Shown here in pieces: positions 18,327 to 26,169 of a stretch of DNA of 64,000 bases. Under the pieces are notes generated by a model that saw nothing but the letters and a program-made list of their open reading frames with translations, searched no databases and was not told the origin of the DNA. This stretch comes from Thioalkalivibrio sp. (lineage in GTDB: Bacteria; Pseudomonadota; Gammaproteobacteria; Ectothiorhodospirales; Ectothiorhodospiraceae): the NCBI GenBank assembly GCA_007116035.1, contig SKJG01000076.1:1-64000 (forward strand), written 5' to 3'. Position 1 is the first letter of the stretch, and each line of letters begins with the position of its first letter. The position numbers and the translations under genes are program-made.

Positions 18327-19253
18327 TTGACCACGTACGTCGGCCGCTTCGCGCCAACCCCTTCGGGCCCACTCCACCGGGGCTCCCTGACCGCAGCCGT
18401 GATCTCATGGCTGGACGCGCGCAGCCAAAACGGTCGCTGGCATCTGCGCATTGACGACATCGATCGCCCGCGCGCCGTACCGGGAGCCAGCGACGCCATC
18501 CTGCGCGCCCTCGACTGCTTCGGCCTGTCCTGGGACGGTCCCGTGGTCCGTCAGAGCCAGCGCGAGCAGGCCTACGAGGAGGCCGCAACGCGGCTGCAAT
18601 CGGATGGGCACGCCTTCCCCTGTGGCTGCTCCCGCAAGGACGTAATGACCGCCGGCCAGGCCGGCTGGGAGGGCCCCGTCTACCCGGGCACCTGCCGCAA
18701 TGGCCTCCCTGCGGGACGCAAGGCGCAGGCACTGAGGTTGCGGGCCGCCCAGCGCCACTGGACCCTCGTGGACCGCTGTCTCGGCCCGCTGGGATTCGAC
18801 CTGCATTGGCTGGGCGGTGACTTCGTGATCCGGCGCGCCGACGGTTTCTTCGCCTATCAGCTCGCGACGGTGGTCGATGACATTGGTCTCGGGGTCACCG
18901 ATGTCGTGCGGGGCATCGACCTCCTCGGCTCGGCACCCCGGCAGGTGCAGCTGTATCAGTCCCTGAAACGGACCGCCCCGCGCTACCTCCACCACCCGGT
19001 GGTGATTGCCGACAACCATCTCAAGCTCGCGAAGTCCTCGGGGGCCACTCCGGTCCACTGTCGTGACGCCGGCGCTTGCCTGGCCCGGGTGCTGACCGCG
19101 ATCGGCGTCCCCGGGATCGAAGCCGGCTTTGCGGCCAGCGGAGCCAGCGCCGTCGGCGAGTTGCTGCAGCATGCGCGCTCCCATTGGCATTCCCGCCTCT
19201 TGCCTGCGGGTCCGATCCCCGAGGCGCTCCTGCGCGTCAACGGAATATCATGA
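18327..19253 (+). CDS. gluQ: Glutamyl-Q tRNA(Asp) synthetase
   Basis: 308 residues from a TTG start, the length of the E. coli protein. It attaches glutamate to the queuosine base of tRNA(Asp). It is a truncated GluRS lacking the anticodon-binding domain. APTPSGPLHRGSL is the HIGH-like ATP site and HLKLAKSSGA replaces KMSKS. Zinc ligands are in CGCSRKD and YPGTC. No in-frame ATG or GTG gives a better N-terminus: VGRFAPTPSG must be close to the start, so TTG at 18327 is used. Between dksA and cbrA as in Pseudomonas. Confidence 0.92.
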   Translation: MTTYVGRFAPTPSGPLHRGSLTAAVISWLDARSQNGRWHLRIDDIDRPRAVPGASDAILRALDCFGLSWDGPVVRQSQREQAYEEAATRLQSDGHAFPCGCSRKDVMTAGQAGWEGPVYPGTCRNGLPAGRKAQALRLRAAQRHWTLVDRCLGPLGFDLHWLGGDFVIRRADGFFAYQLATVVDDIGLGVTDVVRGIDLLGSAPRQVQLYQSLKRTAPRYLHHPVVIADNHLKLAKSSGATPVHCRDAGACLARVLTAIGVPGIEAGFAASGASAVGELLQHARSHWHSRLLPAGPIPEALLRVNGIS

Positions 19254-19292
19254 AGGCCGTGCAACCGCGGAGATCAGGCCGGCGCCAAATGG

Positions 19293-19320
19293 CCAGGGGC
19301 AATACATCCAGGGGCAATAC
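19293..19320 (+). repeat. Short tandem repeat in the leader of the cbrX-like gene
   Basis: CCAGGGGCAATAC occurs at 19293-19305 and again at 19308-19320, a 15-bp period, 48 bases before the GTG start of the small ORF. Could be a protein-binding site pair or chance. Confidence 0.5.
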
Positions 19321-19367
19321 GTGATGAGAGACCTCGCAAATCGCGGATCTGGCTGGGCAGACTGCCG

Positions 19368-19538
19368 GTGAACCCGTCTGTTGGCGTGTTGCTCGTCGTC
19401 GTGGGAATCCTGCTGTTCCTGTCGCCGCTCGTCCCCTGGGTGGCCACGGTGGCACCGGCATGGTGGTGGCCTTTCGCGGCCTGGGCCGCGTTCATCGCCC
19501 TGATCGCCGTCAGCATGATGCGCCGCCGTGACCCTTAG
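19368..19538 (+). CDS. Small membrane protein upstream of and overlapping cbrA (CbrX-like)
   Basis: 56 residues from GTG 19368. Two hydrophobic helices (VGVLLVVVGILLFLSPLVPW and a second with WWWPFAAWAAFIALIAV) and a basic tail (MMRRRDP). Its last 11 bases overlap the start of cbrA, and its stop TAG lies inside cbrA codons 3-4, an arrangement that favours translational coupling. In Pseudomonas a short ORF, cbrX, sits in the same place and controls cbrA translation; the assignment here rests on position and size, not on sequence alignment. No strong ribosome-binding site precedes the GTG. Confidence 0.65.
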   Translation: MNPSVGVLLVVVGILLFLSPLVPWVATVAPAWWWPFAAWAAFIALIAVSMMRRRDP

Positions 19539-22458
19539 TCTCGGGTTGCTCTACACGGTCGGGGTCATTTCCCTGGCGCTGCTGTTCGGCATCGCCTTCG
19601 CTGCCGAACGCTCGCGGACCCTCGGCAGTCTCGCCGGCAACGCCTGGGTCTACACCCTGTCCCTGGGCGTCTATGCAACGTCGTGGACGTTCTACGGCAA
19701 CCTGGGTTTTCTCGAGACCCACGGGTATCTGTACCTGACCATCTATCTGGGCGTAACCCTGGCCTTCGCTGCGACGCCATGGCTGCTGCGTCCGATCCTG
19801 CGGCTGGCCCGCGAGCATCAGTTGACCTCGCTGGCCGATCTGTTCGCCTTCCGCTACCGCAGCCGCTTGACCGGACCATTGGTGGCCCTGTTCATGCTCG
19901 CCGGCGTCCTCCCCTATATCGCGCTGCAGATCAAGGCGGTGGCCGAATCCGCCGCGGTCCTGACGGCGGACACCCCGCCTCACCTGCTGGCATTGACGTT
20001 CAGCGCCACCATCGCCCTGTTCGCGGTCCTGTTCGGCGCCCGCCACATCTCGCCGCGCGAGAAGCACTCGGGCCTCGTCGTCGCCATCGCCTTCGAGTCG
20101 CTGGTCAAGCTGGTGGCCCTGCTGACCATCGCCGGCATCGGCCTGTTCGCGGTCTTTGGCGGACTGGCCGGCCTGGATGCCTGGCTGGAGCGCCATCCGG
20201 AGGCGGTCACCGCGCTGTACTCGCCCGTACTCGAAGGAGGCTGGTTCAGCCTGATGGTGCTGGCCTTCGCTGCCGCATTCCTGCTGCCCCGGCAATTCCA
20301 CATGCTGTTCACGGAGAACATCAACCCGAGGGCCCTGACCCAGGCCGCCTGGGGGTTTCCACTCTTCCTGCTACTGCTCAACCTGCCGATGCCCGTGCTG
20401 TACTGGGCCGGGCAAGCCGCCAACCTGACCCAGGACACGAATTACTTCGCCTTGGGATTGGCCGCCTGGCTCGAATCGCCGACGTTGGCCCTGCTGGTCT
20501 TCATCGGCGGGCTCTCCGCCGCCAGCGCAATGATGATCGTGACCACGCTGGCCCTGGCCAACATGGGCATGAACTACCTGTCGCTGCCGGCCCGGGTGCG
20601 TGAACGCAGGACATTGTCGGCCAACCTCTACCGAAACCTGCTGTGGGGCCGGCGCATGTGGATCGTCCTGATCATCGCGCTGGGCTACGGCTTCTACGGG
20701 CTCCTGCAGGTCGTCGAAGGGCTGGCCCAACTGGGCCTGATCTCCTTCGCCGCGGTCACCCAGTTCCTCCCCGGGCTGGTCGGCCTGCTGCTGTGGCCGC
20801 GCGCGACCCGGGTCGGGTTCCTGTTGGGCTTGAGTGCCGGCATCATCGGGTGGTTCTTCAGTCTGGTGGCGCCCCTGCTCGGCAACGCCGGCATCTGGCC
20901 TTCGGCACCCCAACTGCAGCAGACCCTGGGCGCGAGCGGTTTCGATGCGTGGACCTTCGCGTTGACGTTGAGCCTGGGTGCGAACGCCCTGCTGTTCGTT
21001 CTTGGTTCACTGCTGTCGCGCCCGAACCAGGAGGAGATCGAGGCCGGCCAGGCCTGCTGCCCCGGCGGATCCTTTTCTCCCACCGCCGGCCTGCCGCTGG
21101 CGCGCGACATCACCGAGATGGAGGCGGAACTGGGTGCGACGCTAGGCACGATGCCCGCCCGGCACGAGGTACAGCGGGCCCTGGACGATCTGGGGCTGCC
21201 GCGCCACACCCGTTCGCGGCGGGATCTGCAGCGCCTGCGCGAGCGCATCGAGCGCAACCTTTCCGGGTTGCTGGGTCCGGTCCTCGCCCGCATGATCGTG
21301 GACCAGCACCTGCGGCTGGACGCCGCAGGACGCTCCAGCCTCGGCGAGAGCCTTCGCCGCATCGAACAGCAGCTGGAAGACGTCCGGCTGCCGCTGACCG
21401 GCCTGGCCGCCGAACTCGACGCCCTGCGCCGCTTCCATCGGCAGATCCTGCACGAACTGCCGCTGGGCGTGTGCAGCACGACCGCGGGAGGTGAGATCAC
21501 CGGCTGGAACCACGCCCTGCGAGTCCTCACCGGCATTTCTACGGACAGCGCCGTCGGCCAGCTGATCGAGCGACTGGAGCGGCCGTGGGGCGGGCTGCTA
21601 CAGGCCTTCCTCGAGAGCGGGGATCGCCAGATCTACAAGCTGAACCTCGAAACGCGCCATGGCCCGCGACGGCTGAACCTGCACAAGTCCTCCCTCGAGG
21701 TGGTCACGGGCCGCCGCGAGGGCTACGTCATCCTGATCGAGGACGTAACCGCCCGGGTGCAGCTCGAGAGCGAGGTTGCGCACAGTGACCGTCTCGCCTC
21801 GATCGGCCGCTTCGCCGCAGGTGTTGCCCACGAGATCGGAAATCCCCTCGCCGGCATCGCATCGCTGGCACAGACCCTGCCTCTGGAAGACGATCCCAAG
21901 GAGATCCGCGACATTGCCGACGACATCATCGGACAGACGCGCCGCATCAATGCCATCGTGCAATCACTGATCGCCTTCGCACACTCGGATACGCCGCCAC
22001 GCAGCCGGTTCGAGCCAGTCGATCTGAACGACCTGGTCGCCGAGGCCACCCGCCTGACGCGGCTGGCGGGCCGCAAGGACATCCGCTACGACATCTCCGG
22101 GAACGAGGGCCTGTTTCTCCAGGGAGCGCGGCCCAAGCTGCTGCAGGTCTTCATCAATCTCCTGACCAACGCAGAGCAGGCCTCTCCGCCCGGCGCCACT
22201 ATCCACATCCGTGCGCAGCAAACCGGCAGCAGGGTACGGATCGAGATTCGGGACCAGGGTCCGGGGATCCAGGAAACCACGATCGACCGCCTGTTCGAAC
22301 CCTTTTTCACGACCAAACCGGCCGGACAGGGAACAGGCCTGGGGCTGCCGGTGGCCTACAGCATCGTACAGGACCACGGTGGTAGCCTTATGGCGACCAA
22401 TGCACCGGAAGGCGGTGCCCAATTCATCCTGACCTTTCCGCTTGGCGTACCCACATGA
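19528..22458 (+). CDS. cbrA: Sensor histidine kinase with sodium/solute symporter domain (CbrA-like)
   Basis: 976 residues from GTG 19528. Residues 1 to about 500 form an SSS-type transporter domain of about 13 helices. A linker and a PAS-like domain (about 645-740; LPLGVCSTTAGGEITGWNHA) follow. The kinase core has HisKA with phospho-acceptor His768 (GVAHEIGNPLAG) and HATPase with N box LLTNAEQA, DQGPGI and GTGLGLPVAYSIVQDHGG. CbrA of Pseudomonas governs carbon-source use and has this architecture; the related CrbS controls acs but pairs with a LuxR-type regulator, not an NtrC type. Overlaps cbrB by 4 bp. Whether the transporter domain senses or moves a solute is unknown. Confidence 0.88.
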   Translation: MTLSLGLLYTVGVISLALLFGIAFAAERSRTLGSLAGNAWVYTLSLGVYATSWTFYGNLGFLETHGYLYLTIYLGVTLAFAATPWLLRPILRLAREHQLTSLADLFAFRYRSRLTGPLVALFMLAGVLPYIALQIKAVAESAAVLTADTPPHLLALTFSATIALFAVLFGARHISPREKHSGLVVAIAFESLVKLVALLTIAGIGLFAVFGGLAGLDAWLERHPEAVTALYSPVLEGGWFSLMVLAFAAAFLLPRQFHMLFTENINPRALTQAAWGFPLFLLLLNLPMPVLYWAGQAANLTQDTNYFALGLAAWLESPTLALLVFIGGLSAASAMMIVTTLALANMGMNYLSLPARVRERRTLSANLYRNLLWGRRMWIVLIIALGYGFYGLLQVVEGLAQLGLISFAAVTQFLPGLVGLLLWPRATRVGFLLGLSAGIIGWFFSLVAPLLGNAGIWPSAPQLQQTLGASGFDAWTFALTLSLGANALLFVLGSLLSRPNQEEIEAGQACCPGGSFSPTAGLPLARDITEMEAELGATLGTMPARHEVQRALDDLGLPRHTRSRRDLQRLRERIERNLSGLLGPVLARMIVDQHLRLDAAGRSSLGESLRRIEQQLEDVRLPLTGLAAELDALRRFHRQILHELPLGVCSTTAGGEITGWNHALRVLTGISTDSAVGQLIERLERPWGGLLQAFLESGDRQIYKLNLETRHGPRRLNLHKSSLEVVTGRREGYVILIEDVTARVQLESEVAHSDRLASIGRFAAGVAHEIGNPLAGIASLAQTLPLEDDPKEIRDIADDIIGQTRRINAIVQSLIAFAHSDTPPRSRFEPVDLNDLVAEATRLTRLAGRKDIRYDISGNEGLFLQGARPKLLQVFINLLTNAEQASPPGATIHIRAQQTGSRVRIEIRDQGPGIQETTIDRLFEPFFTTKPAGQGTGLGLPVAYSIVQDHGGSLMATNAPEGGAQFILTFPLGVPT

Positions 22459-23762
22459 CACGCATTCTTCTGGTCGACGACGAGGCCACCATCCGCCGTG
22501 GCGTGCGGCGCTTCCTGGAACACCAGGGATTCGACGTGACCCTGGCCGAGGACCTCGCTGGTGCGCGCAGGCAGGCCTCAAACGGGGACTTCGACCTTTT
22601 GCTGGCCGACCTGCGTCTCCCCGATGGCGAGGGCACCACCCTGATCGGGGAGTACCCGCGGCTGCCCACGGTGATCATGACCAGCTATGCCTCCGTGCCC
22701 TCCGCAGTCGAGGCGATGAAATCGGGCGCGATCGACTACATCGCCAAGCCCTTCGACCATGATGCCCTGCTCCTGACTTTGCGTGCCGCCCTGCGCAGTA
22801 GCGGCCACGGCAAAGAGCAGACCGTAGCCACCTCCGATTCCTCGGAGGACTGCGGCCTGATTGGCCAGGATCCCGGCATCGTGACCCTCCGGCACCAGAT
22901 CCGGAGGGTCGCAACGGCGAACTCCACCGTGCTGATCCGGGGCGAGTCGGGCACCGGCAAGGAGGTCGCCGCGCGCGCGATCCACACGCTGAGCCCACGC
23001 GCCGGCCAGCCCTTCGTCCCGGTGAACTGCGCCTCGATCCCCGAGGGACTCGTGGAAGCCGAGCTGTTCGGGCATGCCCAGGGCGCCTATACAGGGGCGG
23101 TCAAGGCGCGCGCAGGCCTGGTTGAGGCTGCTCATCGGGGCGTGCTGTTCCTGGACGAGATCGGCGAGCTGGCACCCGCGGCACAGGCCCGTCTGCTGCG
23201 TGTCCTGCAGGAGGGAGAGATCCGGCCGGTCGGGGCGAACCAGGCGCGGCGCGTCGATGTGCGGCTCCTCGCCGCGACGCATCGGGACCTGGAGGCGATG
23301 ATCGAAGCGGGGGAATTCCGGGCCGATCTCTATTACCGCCTCCGCGTCCTGGAGATCCGGATCCCTCCACTGCGGGAACGCATGGAGGATCTGACCCTGC
23401 TCGCAAGCCACTTCCTGCGCGAACTCGAGTCGCGCTTCGACAAGCACGACGTCGTGCTGAGCGACGAGACCGTTGCCCGGATGATGCATTACTCGTGGCC
23501 GGGTAACGTGCGCGAACTGGAGAACGCCCTGGAACGAGCCGTGGTCCTGTCGGAAGGCAGCCGTATCGATTGGGAACACCTGGGGCTCGCCACTTCGGCA
23601 AAGGAGCCGCGGGGACAGCCGGGCAGCCTGAGCGACTACTTCCGACGCTTCGTGCTCGAGAATCAGGGCCGCATGAACGAGACCCAACTCGCCCAAGCCC
23701 TGGGCATCAGCCGCAAGACCCTCTGGGAGCGGCGACAACGCGAGAACCTGCCGCGGACTTGA
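22455..23762 (+). CDS. cbrB: NtrC-family sigma-54 response regulator (CbrB-like)
   Basis: 435 residues. The receiver domain has acidic residues in LVDDEA, phosphorylatable Asp52 (LLADLRLPDGEG) and the lysine in IAKPFD. The AAA+ domain has Walker A GESGTGKE, the sigma-54 contact loop GAYTGA (instead of the common GAFTGA) and Walker B GVLFLDEIGEL. The C-terminal Fis-type helix-turn-helix is TQLAQALGISRKTLWERR. Translationally coupled to the kinase gene. Directly downstream lie dyads and a sigma-54 promoter in front of the acetate cluster, a likely target. Synteny with dksA-gluQ-cbrA supports the CbrB name. Confidence 0.9.
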   Translation: MTRILLVDDEATIRRGVRRFLEHQGFDVTLAEDLAGARRQASNGDFDLLLADLRLPDGEGTTLIGEYPRLPTVIMTSYASVPSAVEAMKSGAIDYIAKPFDHDALLLTLRAALRSSGHGKEQTVATSDSSEDCGLIGQDPGIVTLRHQIRRVATANSTVLIRGESGTGKEVAARAIHTLSPRAGQPFVPVNCASIPEGLVEAELFGHAQGAYTGAVKARAGLVEAAHRGVLFLDEIGELAPAAQARLLRVLQEGEIRPVGANQARRVDVRLLAATHRDLEAMIEAGEFRADLYYRLRVLEIRIPPLRERMEDLTLLASHFLRELESRFDKHDVVLSDETVARMMHYSWPGNVRELENALERAVVLSEGSRIDWEHLGLATSAKEPRGQPGSLSDYFRRFVLENQGRMNETQLAQALGISRKTLWERRQRENLPRT

Positions 23763-23820
23763 CCATCGGCGGTGATCGCGAGGCCACGGCTTCGCCGTCA
23801 CCGACTACCTGTGAAACGCT

Positions 23821-23860
23821 GCGTTACGTTCCGTAACGCCGGCGTGTTACCGACAGTAAC
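23821..23860 (+). promoter_or_regulatory. Two GTTAC/GTAAC dyads, candidate upstream activating site for CbrB
   Basis: The first dyad, 23821-23839, has perfect 8-bp arms GCGTTACG and CGTAACGC around a 3-base centre. The second, 23846-23860, has GTTAC and GTAAC around 5 bases and is preceded by T, giving TGTTAC. The GTTAC half-sites are 23 bp apart, about two helical turns, placing both on one DNA face. They lie about 65-100 bp before the -24/-12 promoter, the usual place for an NtrC-type activator. TGTTAC/GTAACA half-sites are what I recall for Pseudomonas CbrB, though the spacing differs. Confidence 0.6.
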
Positions 23861-23924
23861 GTCGCGGCCCAGCTTGGTACTCGACCCGGCGAGTAACCCA
23901 TTCATTTCCATGGGTAATCCATGC

Positions 23925-23941
23925 CTGGCGCAGGTCTTGCA
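23925..23941 (+). promoter_or_regulatory. Sigma-54 (-24/-12) promoter of the acetate-use cluster
   Basis: CTGGCGCAGGTCTTGCA matches the 17-position sigma-54 consensus YTGGCACGrNNNTTGCW at all but two defined positions, with invariant GG and GC correctly spaced. The predicted start of transcription is near 23952, 24 bases before the ATG at 23976. No comparable sigma-70 promoter is seen nearby. Confidence 0.75.
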
Positions 23942-23975
23942 GTAGGAAACGCTCATCCGATTGCACCAGGCACCC

Positions 23976-25853
23976 ATGTCCGACGGGCTCGACACAACCC
24001 GGGAATTCCTCAGCGCCCATGCCCCGTTCGACCGACTCGAGGCGGACGCGCTCGAGTTCCTGTTGCCGCGCCTGGAGACCCGCTTTTATGCCAGCGGCGA
24101 TCGCATCACCGATCCGGACCATGGCCCGGCGCAACGCTTCCACATCATTCGCCAGGGCCGGATTCGTGGTGAGACCCCCAGCGAAGACGAACAGATCTCG
24201 GGCAAGGCCTGGGAACTGATCCCCGGCGAGTCCTTCCCGATCGGGGCGCTGTTGGGGCGCCGGCCGGTGCATACGGTGCATCGCGCACTCGAAGACACGA
24301 TCTGCCTCGAACTCTCGGTCGAAGACTTCGACCGACTGCGTGCCCGTTCCCAGATCTTCAACGACTTCTGCTCGCGACGCCTCGCAAGCCTGCTCGACCG
24401 GGTGCACCAGGGGCTGCTCAGCCAGGGCCTGGGCAATGGGGGCGCCGGCAGCGGGCAACTGAACACGCCACTCGGGGCGCGGATCGCCAGGGAGCCGGTC
24501 ACCTGCGGACCCGACACACCGCTGCGGGAGGCCCTGACCGCGATGCGCGACCAACGGGTCGGCTCCATCGTTGCGGTCGACGGAGAACAGCGGCCGGTGG
24601 GCATCTTCACCATGACTGACCTGCTCGGCCGCGTCGCCCTGCAGGAGGTTGACCTCGATACCCCGCTACAGCGAGTGATGACGCCTGATCCGATTGCGCT
24701 TCCAGACTCCGCGCTGGGATTCGAGGGCATCGAGAGCATGGCCGAACACGGCATGAAGCACCTTTGCGTGGTCGCCGACGGGCGCCTGGTGGGCGTGCTT
24801 GGCGAGCGCGATCTGCTGACCTCGAATCCGTTGACGCTGGACCGCATGGTGCGGGGCATCCTGCGCGCTGAAGCGGTCGGCACCATCGCCGACCACCTCC
24901 GCGAGGTCCCGCGCATGATCGGCGCCGTGATCAGCCAGGGGGCGGAAGCCGACCAGATCCTGCGCCTGATCACCCGCATCAACGATCACGCGACCCGCCG
25001 GGTGCTGGTCCTGATGCGCCGGCAACACGATATCGACGGTATCGATTTCACCTGGCTCGCCTTCGGTTCCCAGGCGCGCGAAGAACAGGCCCTGCGCACG
25101 GACCAGGACAACGGCATCCTGTTTCAGTGCGAGAAGGGGCAGGAGGACGCGACCCGCGAGCGCCTGCTGCCCTTCGCCCAGGATGTGAACAAGGCACTCG
25201 ATGAATGCGGCTTCGACTTGTGCCCCGGAAACATCATGGCCGGCAATCCGGAGTGCTGCCTGAGCGGCCCGGAATGGAACCGGCGCTTCAGCCGCTGGAT
25301 CGACCAGGGCACGCCGGAGCACCTGCTGAAAAGTTCGATCTTCTTCGACATAAGAACCATCGACGGCGATGCCGACCCGGTGGAGTCCCTGCGTTCGCAG
25401 ATGCTGCGCAAAACGGCCTTCAACAGCCGCTTCCGCCGCCAGATGGCCGCCAACCAGATGAGCATCCGCCCGCCACTGGGCCTGTTCGGCGAGATCCGCA
25501 GCGGTGCCGACGGCATCAATATCAAGCTCCAGGGGCTCACGCCCTTCGTCGACGGCGCCCGGGTCATGGCGTTGGCGGCCGAGTTGCCCGCCACCCGCTC
25601 TCACGAGCGGCTGGACCAGGCCGTAGCCAGCGAGGTACTGCGTGAAAACGATGCCCGCGACTATCACGCCGCCCTGCGCTACCTGCAGATGCTGCGCCTG
25701 CGTACGCAGCAGCGCGCGCTGGACGCAGGGCGCGAGGACAGCAACCGAATCCGACCGGAGGAACTCGGCACTCTTGAGGCGCGCGTGCTCAAGGAGGCCT
25801 TCCGGCAGGCCCGCAAGCTGCAGGGGCAGCTTGCGGTTCAGTACCAGCTCTGA
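23976..25853 (+). CDS. DUF294 signalling protein: cNMP-binding, CBS pair and GlnD-like nucleotidyltransferase domains
   Basis: 625 residues from ATG 23976. Domains: a cyclic-nucleotide-binding fold (about 1-135), a CBS pair (about 165-290; VGSIVAVDGEQRPVGIFTMTDLL and following), a DUF294 nucleotidyltransferase-like core (about 350-460; AFGSQAREEQ followed by TDQDNGILF, the GlnD-type G-S...D-x-D pattern) and the DUF294 C-terminal helical part. Such proteins accompany acetate symporter and acs genes and may adjust transport or activity to nucleotide levels, but no reaction is proven. First gene after the sigma-54 promoter. A paralogue lies at 28070-29929. Confidence 0.85.
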   Translation: MSDGLDTTREFLSAHAPFDRLEADALEFLLPRLETRFYASGDRITDPDHGPAQRFHIIRQGRIRGETPSEDEQISGKAWELIPGESFPIGALLGRRPVHTVHRALEDTICLELSVEDFDRLRARSQIFNDFCSRRLASLLDRVHQGLLSQGLGNGGAGSGQLNTPLGARIAREPVTCGPDTPLREALTAMRDQRVGSIVAVDGEQRPVGIFTMTDLLGRVALQEVDLDTPLQRVMTPDPIALPDSALGFEGIESMAEHGMKHLCVVADGRLVGVLGERDLLTSNPLTLDRMVRGILRAEAVGTIADHLREVPRMIGAVISQGAEADQILRLITRINDHATRRVLVLMRRQHDIDGIDFTWLAFGSQAREEQALRTDQDNGILFQCEKGQEDATRERLLPFAQDVNKALDECGFDLCPGNIMAGNPECCLSGPEWNRRFSRWIDQGTPEHLLKSSIFFDIRTIDGDADPVESLRSQMLRKTAFNSRFRRQMAANQMSIRPPLGLFGEIRSGADGINIKLQGLTPFVDGARVMALAAELPATRSHERLDQAVASEVLRENDARDYHAALRYLQMLRLRTQQRALDAGREDSNRIRPEELGTLEARVLKEAFRQARKLQGQLAVQYQL

Positions 25854-25902
25854 CCATGTGTCGGAGGAGACCTTTCACACCAAGACCTAAGGAGAAATTC
25901 CC

Positions 25903-26163
25903 ATGACACAAGAGGAAAGCAGAGCCGCCTACTGGCGCGCGAATCTGCGGCTGCTCGCCATACTGCTGACGATCTGGTTCGTCGTGTCCTTCGGGTTCGG
26001 CATCCTATTGTCACAGCAGCTGAACGCCTTCAGCCTGGGCGGCTACCCGCTGGGCTTCTGGTTCGCGCAACAGGGTTCGATCTACACCTTCATCATCCTG
26101 ATCTTTTTCTACGCCTGGCGCATGAACGTGCTGGACCGTAAGTTCGACGTGCACGAGGAGTAA
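25903..26163 (+). CDS. DUF4212 small subunit of sodium/solute symporter
   Basis: 86 residues with two membrane helices (LRLLAILLTIWFVVSFGFGI and SIYTFIILIFFYAWRMNVL) and the family signature YWRANLR near the N-terminus. AAGGAGA precedes the ATG. DUF4212 proteins are predicted small partners of VC_2705-type symporters; the large subunit starts 6 bases after this stop. The charged tail (DRKFDVHEE) is probably cytoplasmic. Confidence 0.9.
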   Translation: MTQEESRAAYWRANLRLLAILLTIWFVVSFGFGILLSQQLNAFSLGGYPLGFWFAQQGSIYTFIILIFFYAWRMNVLDRKFDVHEE

Positions 26164-26169
26164 GAAAAA

